DNA of 64,000 nt from Strix aluco (Eukaryota > Chordata > Aves > Strigiformes > Strigidae), in the NCBI RefSeq assembly GCF_031877795.1, contig NC_133938.1:11378920-11442919 (forward strand). The letters are read 5' to 3'. The translations under genes were made by a program, and so were the position numbers. Numbering within the stretch: the stretch's first letter is position 1; every line of letters begins with the position of its first letter. The notes beneath the pieces were generated by a model. The model was not told the DNA's origin. It saw nothing but the letters and a program-made list of their open reading frames with translations, and did no database searches. Below, piece after piece: positions 51,620-64,000 of the stretch.

Positions 51620-54600
51620 AAAGGGAGTGTAAAATGGTCCTGCCATTGTGGAGTGCAAACTTGGAGAAAAATGTTGGTTTTTGCCCTGCTGAAGAAGTCT
51701 GAGGAGCTTTTCTTGGAGCTTGCTGTGAAGCTCAGTGCAAGAGAAAGGGGAAGGAGGTGCCCGTTTTGCGAGATGTCTGCCATCCTTCTGCAAATGTGGC
51801 CAAACCGACAAAAAGTTGGAATTTGCGTGTGCTCAGCAGAGACTTCTTTGATTCCAGTGGCTGGTAATTACATTGTGAGTCCCTTCACAATGGACAAGGC
51901 CCCTTCCCACATGGCTCCCCAGGGAGGCAGGGTTGGATGCCGGCCATGCCCAGCCAGTGACTCCCTGCATGCTAGCCTGGGGCAAGCTGCACCAGGGTAG
52001 GCTCTTCCTCTAAAAGCTGCTTTGGGGACCAGACACAGAGCAGGGAGCTTGTCCCTAATCACAGCTGGGCAGGCAGGTGGGGACTGGGGCTGGCAGGGAA
52101 CATGGGAAAATAGAGATGCTCAGGACAAAGACAGAAAATGATATAGCAACTGGAGGAGGGGGACCTTCCAGGACTGGGGAAAAGCATGGGATGGTGTTGT
52201 GCAACAGGAACACACCAGGTCAGTTTGTCTCACTCTGATATTTCCTAATTGTGCAGCTTGAGTAATGGCCCTTCGCTGGGTGCTGTGTCTCCAGCGCGCG
52301 GTCCTTGCAGAGGTCTGCAGAGAGATGCTTGCGCCACGTTTGCGAGATCAGCAGATGGTTTCCTTAAAGAGAACCTGAAATGTAACTCTTACTAAAATCA
52401 GTTTTTATAATAACCACAAGCACTTTAAAAAAAGGATCATTCTCTTGCAAACTCCAGCTCAAATAGTCACTTTAAAATAAATACACTTCTGTGGCGTCTG
52501 CAGTTGGGCCTGGCTGGAGAGCCTGGAGTCTGCCTCGTGAAAAGTTTCACGATGCTGGAGTTTGTTTTTGTTCATTTTTGGAGTATTTTGTTGAGAAGGA
52601 AGGAGCCAGGCAGCCAGCAGAGCAGTACTTGAGTAGGATCTGGGCTGGAGGACTCTACTGTTCCTGTTTCCACTCTGCTGGGCTTGGAGCAGGAATTTGG
52701 AGAGCCCTGAGAAACCAGTCATCAACAACGTATCTCCGGACGAGAGGCTGTTGAAGAACACGCTGTTTCTTTGTTGTTTATTCCTGTCTGCTCATCCAGG
52801 ACCCTGTCAGTGATGAATGTGAGTGCTCCTGGTTCGCTTCTGCAGCAGAGTGAGTGGATCAGTTGAGCTCTCTTGGACCTCCTGCTTCCCAATTTGCTGG
52901 TGTCCTACAACAGCAGTGTGGCAGGACATGCCGCTGCCTGCGGTGATGTGGGAGGACACCATTGCAGATGTGCTGAAGGTCCAGAAACAACCATGGTCAG
53001 TCCAGCACACAAAGGGAAGTTTCATGTTTGCACCCCTAAATGCCAAGGAGGAACCTGTTTCTTGGATTCGAACTGGTGCTGCATCCAGCTGCCAGGGCAG
53101 AAGTTTATAGCCATGGGGAATGCAAGGGTAGCAATGTGTCAACTTTAAACAGTGTTAGTGGGTTTTCCTTTCAGAAGCATGGTTTGCTATCAAAGGAGCA
53201 TCCTGGCGCAGGGCTGCTTGTACACCCTTCGGCCCATCTTCCCCTGCCACATGGGTGCCTTGGTGGGGTTGGATGCTTCTGGGAGCAGGTGGCTCCTGTG
53301 TTTGAGACAAGTTTCTTTCCTCAAGAACGTGATTTACTGAGAGGCCGCAGGAAGGAGACTTTGTGGGGGAAAGCCTGCATGAAATGGGACCACATTGTGG
53401 TCTTCCAGCTCTCCCCGTAGGGAGCTGCGTGGCTGGTGTGCTGCTGATGTTTTCAAGAAGGATTCCTTGTAAGCGTTTGAGGAACATTTGCTCTAAATTC
53501 ACAATCAAATTCTTTCTTCTGTCGTACAAAAACGCTACCAATGAAAATAGACGAGCTCTCTGGGTCATTTCCAGATGCCCTTAGTGAGGCAGAAGTGTTT
53601 ATTTTTTATGGGCCAATTTTTGTAGTCTACCAGAACGTCTTGTACTGTCTAATGCCGCATGGAGCAATAGCTCTGCAGAGTGTGTTTAATAAGAGCAATG
53701 TGCTCTCAGGGATATTCAAATCAGAGTTAGTTTCCTCGCATGTACATGCTCAATAGCGTGTGTTGTAAAACATCTGGGTCCAAAATTGCACTAAAGTAAT
53801 CAAACGGCCAAGTCAACCTGAAAGTTGTACCAGGGCTCTGCCTGGAGAATCACTGTGTGCAGCCCTCTCCTCTGCTGCAGGGACCTTGAGCAGATGGCCT
53901 GACTGTTTTTTATTCCTTTTCTTCCTCCTCCTCCTCAGGATCTGCAAGTCAGGAGTAAAAATCAGCTTTGAATTTTCTGCAGCATGAGGAACCGCAAGTC
54001 AAAAAGGGGCTCTCTGGCCGCGGTTCCATGGCTGCGTGGGAGGTGAAGAGCCCTTGGCTCTCCTGTCTCTGCATCCGCTCTTCTCCTGCTGCGGTTCTTG
54101 GCGTTACCTCCCAGGTCTGGACTGCCTGTTGCGGTGGTGCTGGAGCAGTGGGTGGCTGGTGTAGGAGGACGTTGGCGGCAGCAGCTCCACCACAGCATCC
54201 CGGCTGTCTTGCGTGCCTCCTGTGTCTTGGAGGTGTGCGGTGTGATTCTGCCGACTCTGCCCTGTTTTGGGTCTTCTTATGCCATCCACCTGATCTGTGA
54301 CCGGCTGGACAGGGAGCTGAGTGTCGTGCTTCCAGGCGAGTGATGGCAGGTGTCTAGGGGAGAGCATACATGCAAGGAAAGCTTGTGTAGATGCTTCCCC
54401 AGAACCCCTGCTGTGAGCTCTCTTGCCTTTGGACATACTCCTGACAGGGCTTTTCCATCAGCCCCACGAGGTATGGAGTTGTTCCTCCTCAGAAGGACCC
54501 CTGTTTGCCCTTTGCTTTTTCTGGGTTCTCTGTGCATTTACTGGGGGAAAGGAGAGTGATGGGATAGGCAGTGGCTGGAGGACTGTGGTGCTCCAGTGGG

Positions 54601-56860
54601 TTTGGCAGTCATGGCATTGCAGGCTGGGACACCGTTGTTTGGGTGAATTTGCTTCTTTTGTTTGACCTTAAAACCAACCTTTCCTTTTGGGATGTGTGTT
54701 GGGGAATGATCCTCAAGATTTAACCTTTCCAATAGGAAATCTGTTCAACAGTGACTTTTATCAATGGCCGCTGTCCTTCAGAAATGTCCCTGGCATCTCC
54801 ATGTTCCTATCTGGTGTGACTTGGTTAGAAGACTTTGCTGCAGAGATGGAAGAGGGCTGTAAGCAGCTCTATCTCGCTGAAGGAGCTGGCAGAAAAAGCA
54901 GCTGTCAGGGAGCCATGGTGCTTTCTCTGTCTTTGCTATGTCAAGGAAAGCAAGACCAAGAGCTTGACTTTAACGGTTTCTGAAGTTACTCTTTGCAGAC
55001 TGGGAGAACGTCTCCCCCTTGGCTTGGAAAGGCAGTGGGTTGTGTTTTAGATGACGCCTGTTCAGTGCGGCTGGCGTTGCACCATGTACAACAGAGAAAC
55101 TAGCTATCTCCCATTTTAAATAAGGATGGGAGATGCAGTGGGAATCGGCCCTGGAGCAGGCTGCTTGTTCTCAGCGTGGGCAGTTTGCCTGTGAAGCATG
55201 TCAGCGTGGGTGAGGGAGCCAGGAGGGACTGAGAGGCTCGTGTCCAACACTCACATGGGGTCGTTTCTTTGGTGCTGCACCAGTAATTTAAATGACATCT
55301 AAATTACTTGCTGTAACCTACTTGCAGATGCTGTAAAGCAGTGCTAAGCCCTTCCCAATGTGGCTTTCTGAAGGGACCAAGTCCCAAAGATCTGGGGCCC
55401 TTCTCCTGTTGGTGTTTGCTCTGCACGCTCTCAAGCTATGTCTGCACATGGGATGGGCTGTGTCTGCAGAGATGGGGCTTAAGCCTGAGCTACTCCAGTC
55501 AGTGCCGGTAGGTTGGGGACCCCTGAAGGGGTGTCTCATGCTCTTGTACATGCTGTGCTTCATGGGGGTGCTGAGAGGAGCAAACTGAAAATGGTGGACT
55601 GACCAGAAAAAGCATTTCCCCCAGGATGCAGCACCTGGGTTTGCCCACCCCACGGCTTGTGCACTAGAAACCACGAGTCCTTCTCTGTGCTTTTACATCC
55701 CAGCTGTGCTCTCCCCATTCAGCAGGAGGAGATAAATTGGGGTCCTGCTGGGGGAAGCAGGGGAACTTGCTGCTGAAACAGGTTTCCGTTACCAGCACAG
55801 TACAACTCCAGACTGCACTGCTTTGGTCTAATTACCTGTGTACAGGTGGCATGATGGACTGTACACAGCACCGCTCAACCGTGCAGCTGGGTGTGCAGTG
55901 GTGGAGATGGGTCTTTTCTTGCCCATGCAGCTGATAGGGAGGAGTCCTGCTGACTCCTGTGAAGATGCAAGTCTTAGTGTGACTGCCCTGCTTGAGTGGT
56001 GAGCCCATCCCTCAGTCTGATCCGCTTGCCCTCAGGTCTGTGCGCACTGTCTGCAGGAGCAGAGGTGGTGCAGAGCGTGGGGTGGGGCTGGTGTGCCAAC
56101 AAATGTCCCAGAAGACTTTGTGCCCTGTCCAGAGGGGTTTCATGCTCACTGTAGCAAGAAACTGGGCAATACATCCCCTGTTTGACCTCAGATCATTTTC
56201 TGTACAGCTCGGATGCTGTGTGCTGAAGCTAAACTTATCAATGTGGACAGAAATCATATGGGTCATGGTGAGTCCATGCTTTACCTTGCAACATAGGTAC
56301 AGTCAAGGGCTTTCTTCAGAAGCTGGATGGTTGAATAACACTTGAAGGAGAAAATGTTTGTGCTGAGCCCTGGTGCTGGATCCCCTGTTCTGAACAAGCC
56401 TTGCAATTGTCTTTATTTTTTGTATGTCTGTCTGCAGAGCGAGAGCGATAATTAATGCAGAATTGCTCTCCTGGGCTCTGGCAAAGCCAATACTAATTTT
56501 CCGAAGTCAGCTCAGAAGTACTGAAAGCACAGTTTTAGGAAGGCCTGTGGGTCGAACGTTTCTCCATTTGGCTCCTGCCACTTTGATTGTCAAACATCAC
56601 TTGAAGCTTTTCAGTCAGCATTAAAGTGAGAGCATCAATTTAAACCGGGGAAGTCCTAGACATCAGATGATTACATATTCCAAAAAATTACCTTAGCTTG
56701 ACCTTGGAAGAGGGGGATGGTCAGCATCAAATTTATATATTTTTAATGCAGCTTTTCATTTTTAACTTCTTTCAAATGGGCTTTTTTCCTTTATTTAACT
56801 TTCTTTCCGCAGCATTTTGCAAATGCACCAGTCATTTCCTAACAAGCCAAACAACTTCAG
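51620..56860. other. Intronic sequence, no gene
   Basis: Ordinary mixed-composition intron. Numerous 60-140 codon frames occur in all six frames, mutually overlapping and without family resemblance. No RNA gene or repeat element was recognised. A cryptic acceptor-like tract occurs near 53935-53940. Confidence 0.5.
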
Positions 56861-56861
56861 C

Positions 56862-56995
56862 CTGCTCCTTAAAATACCCCTGTGAGGCCCAGAAGGGACA
56901 TTACATTATCCCAGCTTTGCAGTCGGAGAAACCAAAGCCCAAAGAGGGTCAGAGCTTCATTTCAGAGGTGCCAGGCAGTCGCAGTCACGATCCTC
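56862..56995 (+). repeat. Ancient MIR-like SINE 3' half
   Basis: ACCCCTGTGAGG near 56877, then ACATTACATTATCCCAGCTT and TGCAGTCGGAGAAACCAAAG, then CCCAAAGAGGGTCAGAGCTT, align by eye with the MIR 3' region (from memory: 'accctatgaggtaggta', 'attatccccattttacagatgaggaaactgag', 'gcccagagaggttaagt'). A further diverged GTGCCAGGCAGTCGCAGTC matches the 'gtggcagagc' end. This explains part of the 257-codon frame that crosses it. Confidence 0.65.
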
Positions 56996-57310
56996 ATTAC
57001 AAGCAATGGAAACCGGGGTTGTTTTCAGCAGCGTTGAGTCTCTGGCCCCTGCGAGCTGGGTGGAAGACCACAGGCGTTTGGAGAGCTGGAGCTCCCGTCT
57101 CACCCAAGTGCTGTTCGCCAGAAAAATGCTCGTCTTGGAGAAGGACTGGGGGGGTTTGGTGGAAAGGTCTGTGTCTGGGACTGATGTGGGCTGGGTGGGT
57201 TGCTGCCACATCACCTTCCCAGTGGTGTGGAGCGAAGGCGAGAGGGATGCTTGGAGGCAGGATGCTTGGAGGCTGCCAGCCGGCGGGACCGGGGAGAGGT
57301 GGGTGTTTTA
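56990..57310. other. GC-richer intronic patch
   Basis: GC-rich sequence with several CpG sites after the MIR-like fragment, including a 15-base tandem repeat at 57245-57273. The 257-codon frame 56698-57471 (+) passes through here but has no family match, starts in AT-rich sequence and overlaps minus-strand frames of similar length, so I do not call it a gene. Confidence 0.4.
57245..57273 (+). repeat. Tandem duplication, 15-base period
   Basis: GGATGCTTGGAGGC appears twice with one spacer base. A small local duplication. Confidence 0.85.
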
Positions 57311-60300
57311 GGAGGGGACGTGAATTGTTTGACGGAGCTGAGACCACACAATGGCTGGTGGTTTTCGCGTGTGTCTCTGGAGCAGAGGGGGGTGATGAGA
57401 TACATACCGTTTGCATGCCTGTGCTCTGGCTTGATGTGGTCTCGCCGAGCGAATCAAAGCTTTTGCTTTGAAGGCAGCGGAGGGGGAAGGGACCGTCTTT
57501 GTTCTGCTCTTTGGAGAGCGCTGAAAATCCTTCAGCCCAGAAGACTACACCCTTCATTACCCTCTGGGTTATTGGCCCCAGATTGGAAGTATGGCTCTGT
57601 CATGTGAAGTATTTGATTATTTATACAGTTAATGTTTAACAGAGTTGGAGTATTAGAATTAAACAGGGGACGAGCTTCCAACTTTGCATGGTTAAGGGCT
57701 AATAAAACTTCTCTGATCCAGTGTTGTCCTTTCACCAGAGGGGATTTTTTTCATTAGCTTTGGAGTGTTAAAAAGAGACCTCTTGTATTTGAGGCAGATT
57801 GATCTGTTGGCGTCAGACAAAGTGAATGTGCAAAAGTGTCGGCTTAAATATCCAGTCGGTGCAGATGCAGTTGGCCAAAAATTTCAAGGAGAGTTTAATT
57901 GGCATCCTCAGTGGCAGTAGCTGGATTCAGTAGCATCTGCTTTGGTGACTGGGTGATGTCCGCAGCCCACTCTGGGTGCTGAGGAGGAGAACGCAGGCTG
58001 GGCAAACGATGGACTGGAAGGTGGAGGGTAGCAAGAGGCTGGACCACCCAGTGTTGTCTTTGCTGCTTATGCCAGCCTCCACCACACTATTTTTGCTGTT
58101 GACTCGCTGGAGGAGAGCCTGGAAATGTCAACTGGTGACCCTTTTGGTCATCGCATCTTCCAGGGTTGTTGAGCTGGGATAGTGTTTCCCAAGTGTTTGG
58201 CATGGGGATTGCAAAGGTGAGCCTAGGGCAGGCCCTGGGACTGGTGTGGTCCAGGGGACAGTAGAAGGTACAACAGTTGAGGCTGGCTGAGCTTAACAGA
58301 GCCTGCGGTGGGATTGGTGTAGCAATGGGTTTGGTTTTCATTTCTTTTTGGTTTAGTTTAGTCAGACTTATGGGTCTCGTGGTGTCTCCCCCCCAGCACA
58401 CTTCATACACATTGCCTAAATCCAGCAACATTTCTTGGTGGCACAGACCTCTCAAAGCTGCACTTCTTACCAGTTACATGGTTGGAGATGGTGAGGATGC
58501 TAATGAGGGTTTTCATGCCTTTGTGAAAGGGAAGGCTGAGGAATAATGGCTTTGTGGCATCCTAGAGGTCCCGCAGGATGGATGGTTGCGGTTGCCCCAG
58601 GGGTTTCCTCAGTGCCTGTAGCTTAGCGTTGCTCACTTAAAAATCAGGTTGATATTTAGTAAACCACCAGGACTGAAGGCAGCCATGACTGCGAACTCGC
58701 TGCTTGTATTTTAGATGTCCTGATTATCTGCTCTGCGTTTTCTTTCCCTCTTATCTCCCACGCACTCCTGCCTGCACAAATGCTGAGTGTACTGTGAATG
58801 GAATTTGCTTCTACTTTGGCCCAGTGTACCGATGCAATTGACATCTCACATTGTGCTGGCGACAGCCATTTTTAATCCTTTCCTTATGACTGGAGAAACA
58901 AGGGGGGATGTATGAAAGCAAGGCTGTTGGAACGGCTGTTGCATGGGTGGAAGATCCACAGATGACGTTTTGCCTTTGCAAATGTATGTCATGGGCATGA
59001 TGGGAACTCTACTCCTCATTGTCCTTCCAACCGTTTCTCCTCACTGTAGATGATGCAGGAAACTGAGTTTTGTGCCTCCAGTTCCACCTGCGAGCATCAC
59101 CTTCTTGTTGGCTGGATGGAGTGAGACTCTGCTTTCAATTCTCCTGAGAAGTGTTGGTCTCTCCATCCATGATGAATTAATTTGTCTCTAGGTTCATTGG
59201 AGTGGTTTCTCTAAACAAGGAACTGAATTGATTTTAAAAGAATACACCTCCTCTGCAAGATGTCAAGATCATGATCCATGACAGCAGCCTGTAGACAGAT
59301 GTGTTCATCACTAAGATGCACTTAGCTTTTATTTCACTACTTCTATTTTTATTTATATTTCACCTGCTAAGTCCCAAATTTGGTGCTTCCTTGCCTTGAA
59401 GATGGCTGAGCCCTTGACATGCCATAAAAGCCTGTGGGGTTTCCATCTCCTGTGGAGGAAACGCACAGTGTAAAAATTGGCTCCTAGGGGAAACAGCAAG
59501 TGGAAAGTGTAATCCAGTGTAGAAGTATTTATTTTTTAAAGACAAGTGGCAACCTCCTGTCCCTCTGCTGCCCCATGCACTCCTCATCTGTTTCAGATTT
59601 TAATATATTTCTTGTTTATCTTGAGGAAGCAAATTAATAAGTAATGGCAATTGCCCTTTAGAGAGAGAGGCTGCTGAAGGTTGCAGTCATTTTAATTTGC
59701 AGTGAGTGTTGTTGCAGGGACTGTTTGCTGTTGAGGTGGACGCATCGGTGTCAGAGCTAGTAAAATATTTCCCTGTACGCACAAGTGTTGGGTGTGAAGT
59801 CTTGATAGTAGATCTCCAAGCAAGGGCTCAGGGGGGAATTAAGCTGGTCTTGCTGCGAGCTTTGGGGCTCCCATCTCCTTTAGCTTCGTCTAAGTTTGAA
59901 ACTCAGCATGACTGGACAGACACGTCTTCCCTGTGCATCACCAGGCAATCCCAGTGTTGCTTTTCTGGGTGAGCATCATCATTTGACATGTGGTGCCAGT
60001 CAGGTCTCAGCCCTCTTTATACGCTAGAAACCCACAGCTGCTTCCTTCAGACACCCACCCAAGGTGATGCTGTGTTCAGTTTGGAGGTGGCCTGGCCCTG
60101 GGCGTTGTACGTACCCCTTCTGTGGGAATGTGGAGATGATGGTGGAGCCTGGCTCTGTGTGCATCAGGGTGATGTTAACATCACCAAACAACTAAACCTA
60201 AGTGCTCAGAAGCCCTGAACCATGACAAGAATGGTCGTATCTTCTTAAAATGTTAGGAGCTTTGGAAAGAAAACTGAGTTTTATTTCTGCATCTTTCTGT

Positions 60301-61650
60301 GTGGTTTCAGACTCATGCTTGCATCTTCTCAAAGTGCCTGTGATAGCCATGCTTCTCCTGTAACTCCACAGGTTGGGGCTTTTTCACCTCAAATGGTTTG
60401 ATGGTTGTTGTTTGTCGGCATGCACTGCGGGTTGCCATCCTGGTGGGGGCTTGGAGGAGTCCAGCTGATGCTGAGATGGCCCTCCTGGAGGAGAAAATGT
60501 CCTCTGTTTTATCCCCTGGCTGTTCCTCATCTGCAAAACCTGAGTGGATAGGTAATGCCTGACACGCAGTTGGTGCAACAAACTGTTGGAGTTGTTAAGT
60601 AGCTTCAGGAAGCAGGGTTAGCAGCAACCAGCATTGAGGCAGGATGGAATCCACCTGCACTGATCCATTTTCAGGTGTCATCTTGGTGAGGGCAGCTTTT
60701 CCAGCCTCAGTCTTGACCTCTCTCATTAACAGCAATTTAGTTTGCAATTATGCACCATATTCAGCCCAGCAGCTGAAGTTCCTGGAAAGCCCAACCGCAG
60801 AAGTTTACCCAAAACCTTGCACTATTCCAGGTTGAACCCAAGGAGATCACCTTGGGGGAAAGCAGGGCTGGAGGTTTCCTTCTTGGGGAGGCAGTGGCGG
60901 AGTGTGGGCTCCTTGCGTCCCTTGCTCAGTGCTTCCCAGCCGGCTGTCCCCTGGCGTTTGCCTTTGCTGCCTCAGTTTCCCAGACAGGTGAAGAGGGACC
61001 CTGCTCCCGGCTCAGCACAGGGTGGGGAAGGCCACGGGCGCTGCTCTCAGAGCAGATCCCCAGTGCGTTGCAGCTCCCTGGGTGCACTTTGCCATCTGCC
61101 ATCTGACTGGGAGAGAGACCCCCTCAAGCTGGGATGTGTCACCCACAGTCTGTGGCTGCTTCCCCTTTTCCGGGGGTGTCTGTGGACCCTCTTTCAAGGA
61201 TCAGGGGAAGATTTCCCCCCACTGCTTTGCAGTCTCTAAGTGGGAGTACCATGTAATACTTGGGCTATGTGCTAATTAGGGCAATTCCTAAAATCCTTTG
61301 CTGAGATTGTGGGTAAAAACCGCCTTCTCGCAAATTACCAGCTTCCTTTTCAAAGGGAAGAGAGGAGTCAACTCCCCAGGCGCTCATCTGGTTTTGCTTT
61401 TTACTTTGTTTCTATCCCATTATGCTGAGCTTGCTGCGTTTTTGGTTGCTTCCAATTCCAAATTGAGATAAGTCTGCTGATAACCCTCTGGCACCTGTGG
61501 TGCCCGCTGCCAGGGAGCCCTGCCTGGCTCACCCCACAGAGGATCAGGGCAAACCGGGAGCTGCAGGAAGCTGCTGGGGTGGGGTTTCACTCCGGTGAGG
61601 CTTTCAGGTTGTACTTCAGCTAGCCAGCAGATGGTTGGCTGGGATATTGC
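57310..61650. other. Intronic sequence, no gene
   Basis: AT-richer from 57600 to 57900 and 59200-59700, otherwise mixed. The frame at 60742-61239 (+) and its neighbours match no family. No RNA gene or clear interspersed element is seen; a weak MIR-tail-like string near 59045-59065 is too short to call. Confidence 0.5.
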
Positions 61651-61660
61651 AGAGCTTCCC

Positions 61661-61800
61661 TTTCCTCCCTTTTCCTCCCTTTTCCTCCCTTTTCCTCCCT
61701 TTTCCTCCCTTTTCCTCCCTTTTCCTCCCTTTTCCTCCCTTTTCCTCCCTTTTCCTCCCTTTTCCTCCCTTTTCCTCCCTTTTCCTCCCTTTTCCTCCCT
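61661..61800 (+). repeat. Perfect 10-base tandem array, 14 copies
   Basis: TTTCCTCCCT is repeated 14 times without a mismatch over 140 bases, with degenerate pyrimidine flanks (from about 61656 to 61811). The + strand is pure pyrimidine and the - strand pure purine with repeated GGGAGG. Such tracts can adopt triplex (H-DNA) and, on the purine strand, quadruplex structures. Because the unit is not a multiple of three, both strands give long repetitive open frames (FPPFSSLFLP-type on +, KGGKGRKREE-type on -) that are not genes. Perfection suggests recent expansion. Confidence 0.97.
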
Positions 61801-61811
61801 TTCTTTCCCCT

Positions 61812-64000
61812 TTCATAAAGAGACTTAATTACTCAAATAGATCTGTGGTTAGAGGAGCTGGAGACTCTCCATCCACCACCAGAAGGACCTCATGCCACAT
61901 AATGGGAGAAAACTGCTGCTAAATGTCTCTCGTCACACTTTTCCCCTTTCCCTTCGGACCCGGGTATTTAGCATTAGCTGCACAATATAGGTTTTCTTTT
62001 AATTGTGATGAATTCCAGAGAGAAGGAATGGATCGCTCCCTCGTTTTTCTTTCTACTGTAGCCCCAGCCATCCCGATGACAGATCTTGTCATTACGCGGT
62101 GTCATTTTAGATGTTTGCACTGCACCAAAAGCAAACAGAGGAGCCTGCAGTCTAGGCTGTGGATTGAATAACAATGTTTTTCCAGAAAAAAAAAAAAATC
62201 TGTGAAGGTTTTAATCAGAAACACGAGTTTTTCAGAGGCAGCCCGTGTACCACTCTCAACCCAGCGAAGCGATGGCTCGCATCTCCCTGGGTATCAGCTT
62301 TTGTGGCTGTTTGTGTTTCTGAAGGCTGCGAAGCTGTGGAGTCATCTTGAACTTGAAAAGCAGGAGGGTTCATGTTTTCCCATGCGTGGTGGATGCTGGG
62401 ACAGCTTTTCAGTTGCAGGCTCCTTGCTAAAGCAGAGGTTAGTGATGTGTGGCTGGGAGATGCTGGGGACAGTGCATGTCCAGAAGGAGTAAGGGCAGCA
62501 CAGAGGGGCTTAAAATCACTGCACAGGAATCTGCTTCTCATGAAATGCCTGCGTGCTAAAGATGGTGAAAACTGCTGATGCTGGAGAGCAGAGCATCTTT
62601 GTCAGGCATCTGTCTCCCAACTGCCTTCCTTTCAAGCAAGGAGGGCTGCTGGGGAAGTCTCTGCTCTGCAGACCTCCCACTGCCTTCCTGACTTCTCAGA
62701 AGGGTCATGTGAAAACTGAAGTGATCAAAAGGGGGTTTTAAGTGTTATTTAAAGCATGATGACTGTTCTGCAGAGGGTTTTCATTGTGCAGACTTAGGCA
62801 ACTTGACTGCTTGTCAGCCATGACCCCAAACTTCGCTGCGGGGTCTTACCAGAGAGGAGATACTGGCAACTGAGAACTTGTATGTGGTTGCCTCGGTTGG
62901 GTTGGTCTTGTCTCTCTTTGATTTTTCTTATAGTGCCTGAACACGCTGCCTTGCTGTTGCCCTCTGAAGCATGTTGAGCTTTGTGGGCAGTGGTGGACAG
63001 TGGATCAGGGATCTCTTTTGTCATACCATTTGTGTGGCTTGGGGAAATGGCTGTGCCCAGGAGATGGCAAGGAGTCTGGCTGCTCTGGCACGACCTCTGG
63101 CCTCCGTGGAGCTGACTTTGTAGTTGTCTGAGTAATTTTGGGTGTATGTATAGTTTGGTAGGACTGGAGGATACCAAACAAAAACCTGGTCCTTGTGGAA
63201 GAGGCAGAAAACTGATCCACCAGCAGGTTGAGTTGAGCTTGACAGCTGCCATAGCACACTTGGATGCTCTGCAGGTCTCTCCACTGTCAGAGTTGGTGCT
63301 TCTCAGATAACCTCAACACACTTTGTGCACATGATGGATGAAAGCCTTGCGACTCCCCAGGGATGCGTGTAAGCACTGGCATCCCTCCTGTGTGGGACCC
63401 TGGTGTGTGGGCAGGACTCTTGTGAGAAGAGCACTGAGCCAAGATGGAGATGTGGGAAGCATGACATGACAGCACGTGTTCCCCCCTCCGAAGTGTGGTC
63501 CTGCTGGAGATCCCCATGTGCTCTGTGCAGAGATCCCAGGGACAGGAGTCATTTGCAGCACTGTGGGCAGATGTTACACCTCATGATGCAGAGTCCTCCA
63601 GCCTCTCACTAGACTGTTCCTCTCACTTCACAGCTTATGGGTTGAAAGAAAGCTGGAAAAATGTTTTTTCCACACGAAATCAACGTGTTTGCCTTTCCTT
63701 CACCTCAGTTTTTGCTGGATGTTGAAATTCAGTTTCAACCTTCCCAAGCTGGACACAGCCCCTCACCACCTCTTCTGGGATTGCTCTGGTCAGGATTGTC
63801 ACCGAGGGCTGGTGACCAGCCCAGTCACTGGTGTGCAGCAGTTATTTGAAAGACCCCCTGTCCTGGAATTAAAGTCCCTTCCTTCAGGAATAATTAATAC
63901 ATTAACAAAGTTTCCCAGAATTATTCTGGAATAAAATGTCCACAGAGGAGGCTGATCTGGAATAGCAATTGCTAATAATTTATTCTGCAATGAGTACTTA
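61812..64000. other. Intronic sequence to the window end, no gene
   Basis: Mixed composition, with a short poly-A tract near 62187-62199. Chance frames only. No ZSWIM5 exon 2 sequence was found here. Confidence 0.55.

Noticed and set aside
56698..57471. A 257-codon plus-strand frame
   Set aside because: It crosses a MIR-like SINE, resembles no protein family and overlaps a 186-codon minus-strand frame of equal quality.
59040..59070. Possible MIR tail (AGATGATGCAGGAAACTGAG)
   Set aside because: The match is too short and the flanks do not continue the element.
61595..61922. Repetitive proteins (FPPFSSLFLP-type and KGGKGRKREE-type)
   Set aside because: These are translations of the 10-base satellite, which is open in several frames on both strands.

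Overview
The window looks like one end of a vertebrate gene: the promoter, first exon and the start of a very long first intron of ZSWIM5 (zinc finger SWIM-type containing 5), read on the + strand. The only protein-coding sequence I can support is a 700-base exon at 2300-2999. It sits in a CpG island, starts in a strong Kozak context and ends at a canonical GTGAGT donor. Its translation matches, from memory of the family, the conserved N-terminal block of the ZSWIM4/5/6 group. The [11 protein letters not shown] start, the LQPESLLD stretch and MYSSFQ favour ZSWIM5 over ZSWIM6 and ZSWIM4.

Organism: a bird is most likely, another sauropsid possible. The ZSWIM5 exon is clearly vertebrate but its low-complexity segments differ from what I recall of the human protein. 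I saw no Alu, B1 or L1 sequence. Repeat content is low, and the two interspersed repeats I could make out are ancient MIR/CORE-SINE-like fragments shared by amniotes. I did not find the usual avian CR1 3' tail either, so the bird assignment is inference.

Layout: 1-1950 is upstream flank with no recognisable gene. About 1980-3800 is a dense CpG island covering promoter, 5' UTR, exon 1 and the start of intron 1. From 3000 to the window end at 64000 is intronic sequence. I looked for ZSWIM5 exon 2, expected to begin in phase 1 with Gly-Phe-His-Leu-Ser-Gly and run into the SWIM zinc finger, and did not find it. Intron 1 would then be at least 61 kb. It alternates AT-rich stretches with a few CpG-richer patches (about 11490-11850, 19010-19300, 39340-39560, 56990-57310), short microsatellites, homopolymer tracts and one 140-base perfect array of a 10-base unit (61661-61800).

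Functionally, exon 1 encodes the part of ZSWIM5 before the SWIM domain. It holds a motif pair resembling the BC box and Cul2 box of the CUL2 adaptor ZSWIM8/EBAX-1. The remainder is probably regulatory intron: several compact motif-rich blocks look like conserved enhancers, and a few strong splice acceptors could define alternative exons. No bacterial-type system, CRISPR array, tRNA, rRNA or intact mobile element was seen. The many open reading frames across the intron look like chance or GC-driven shadows.
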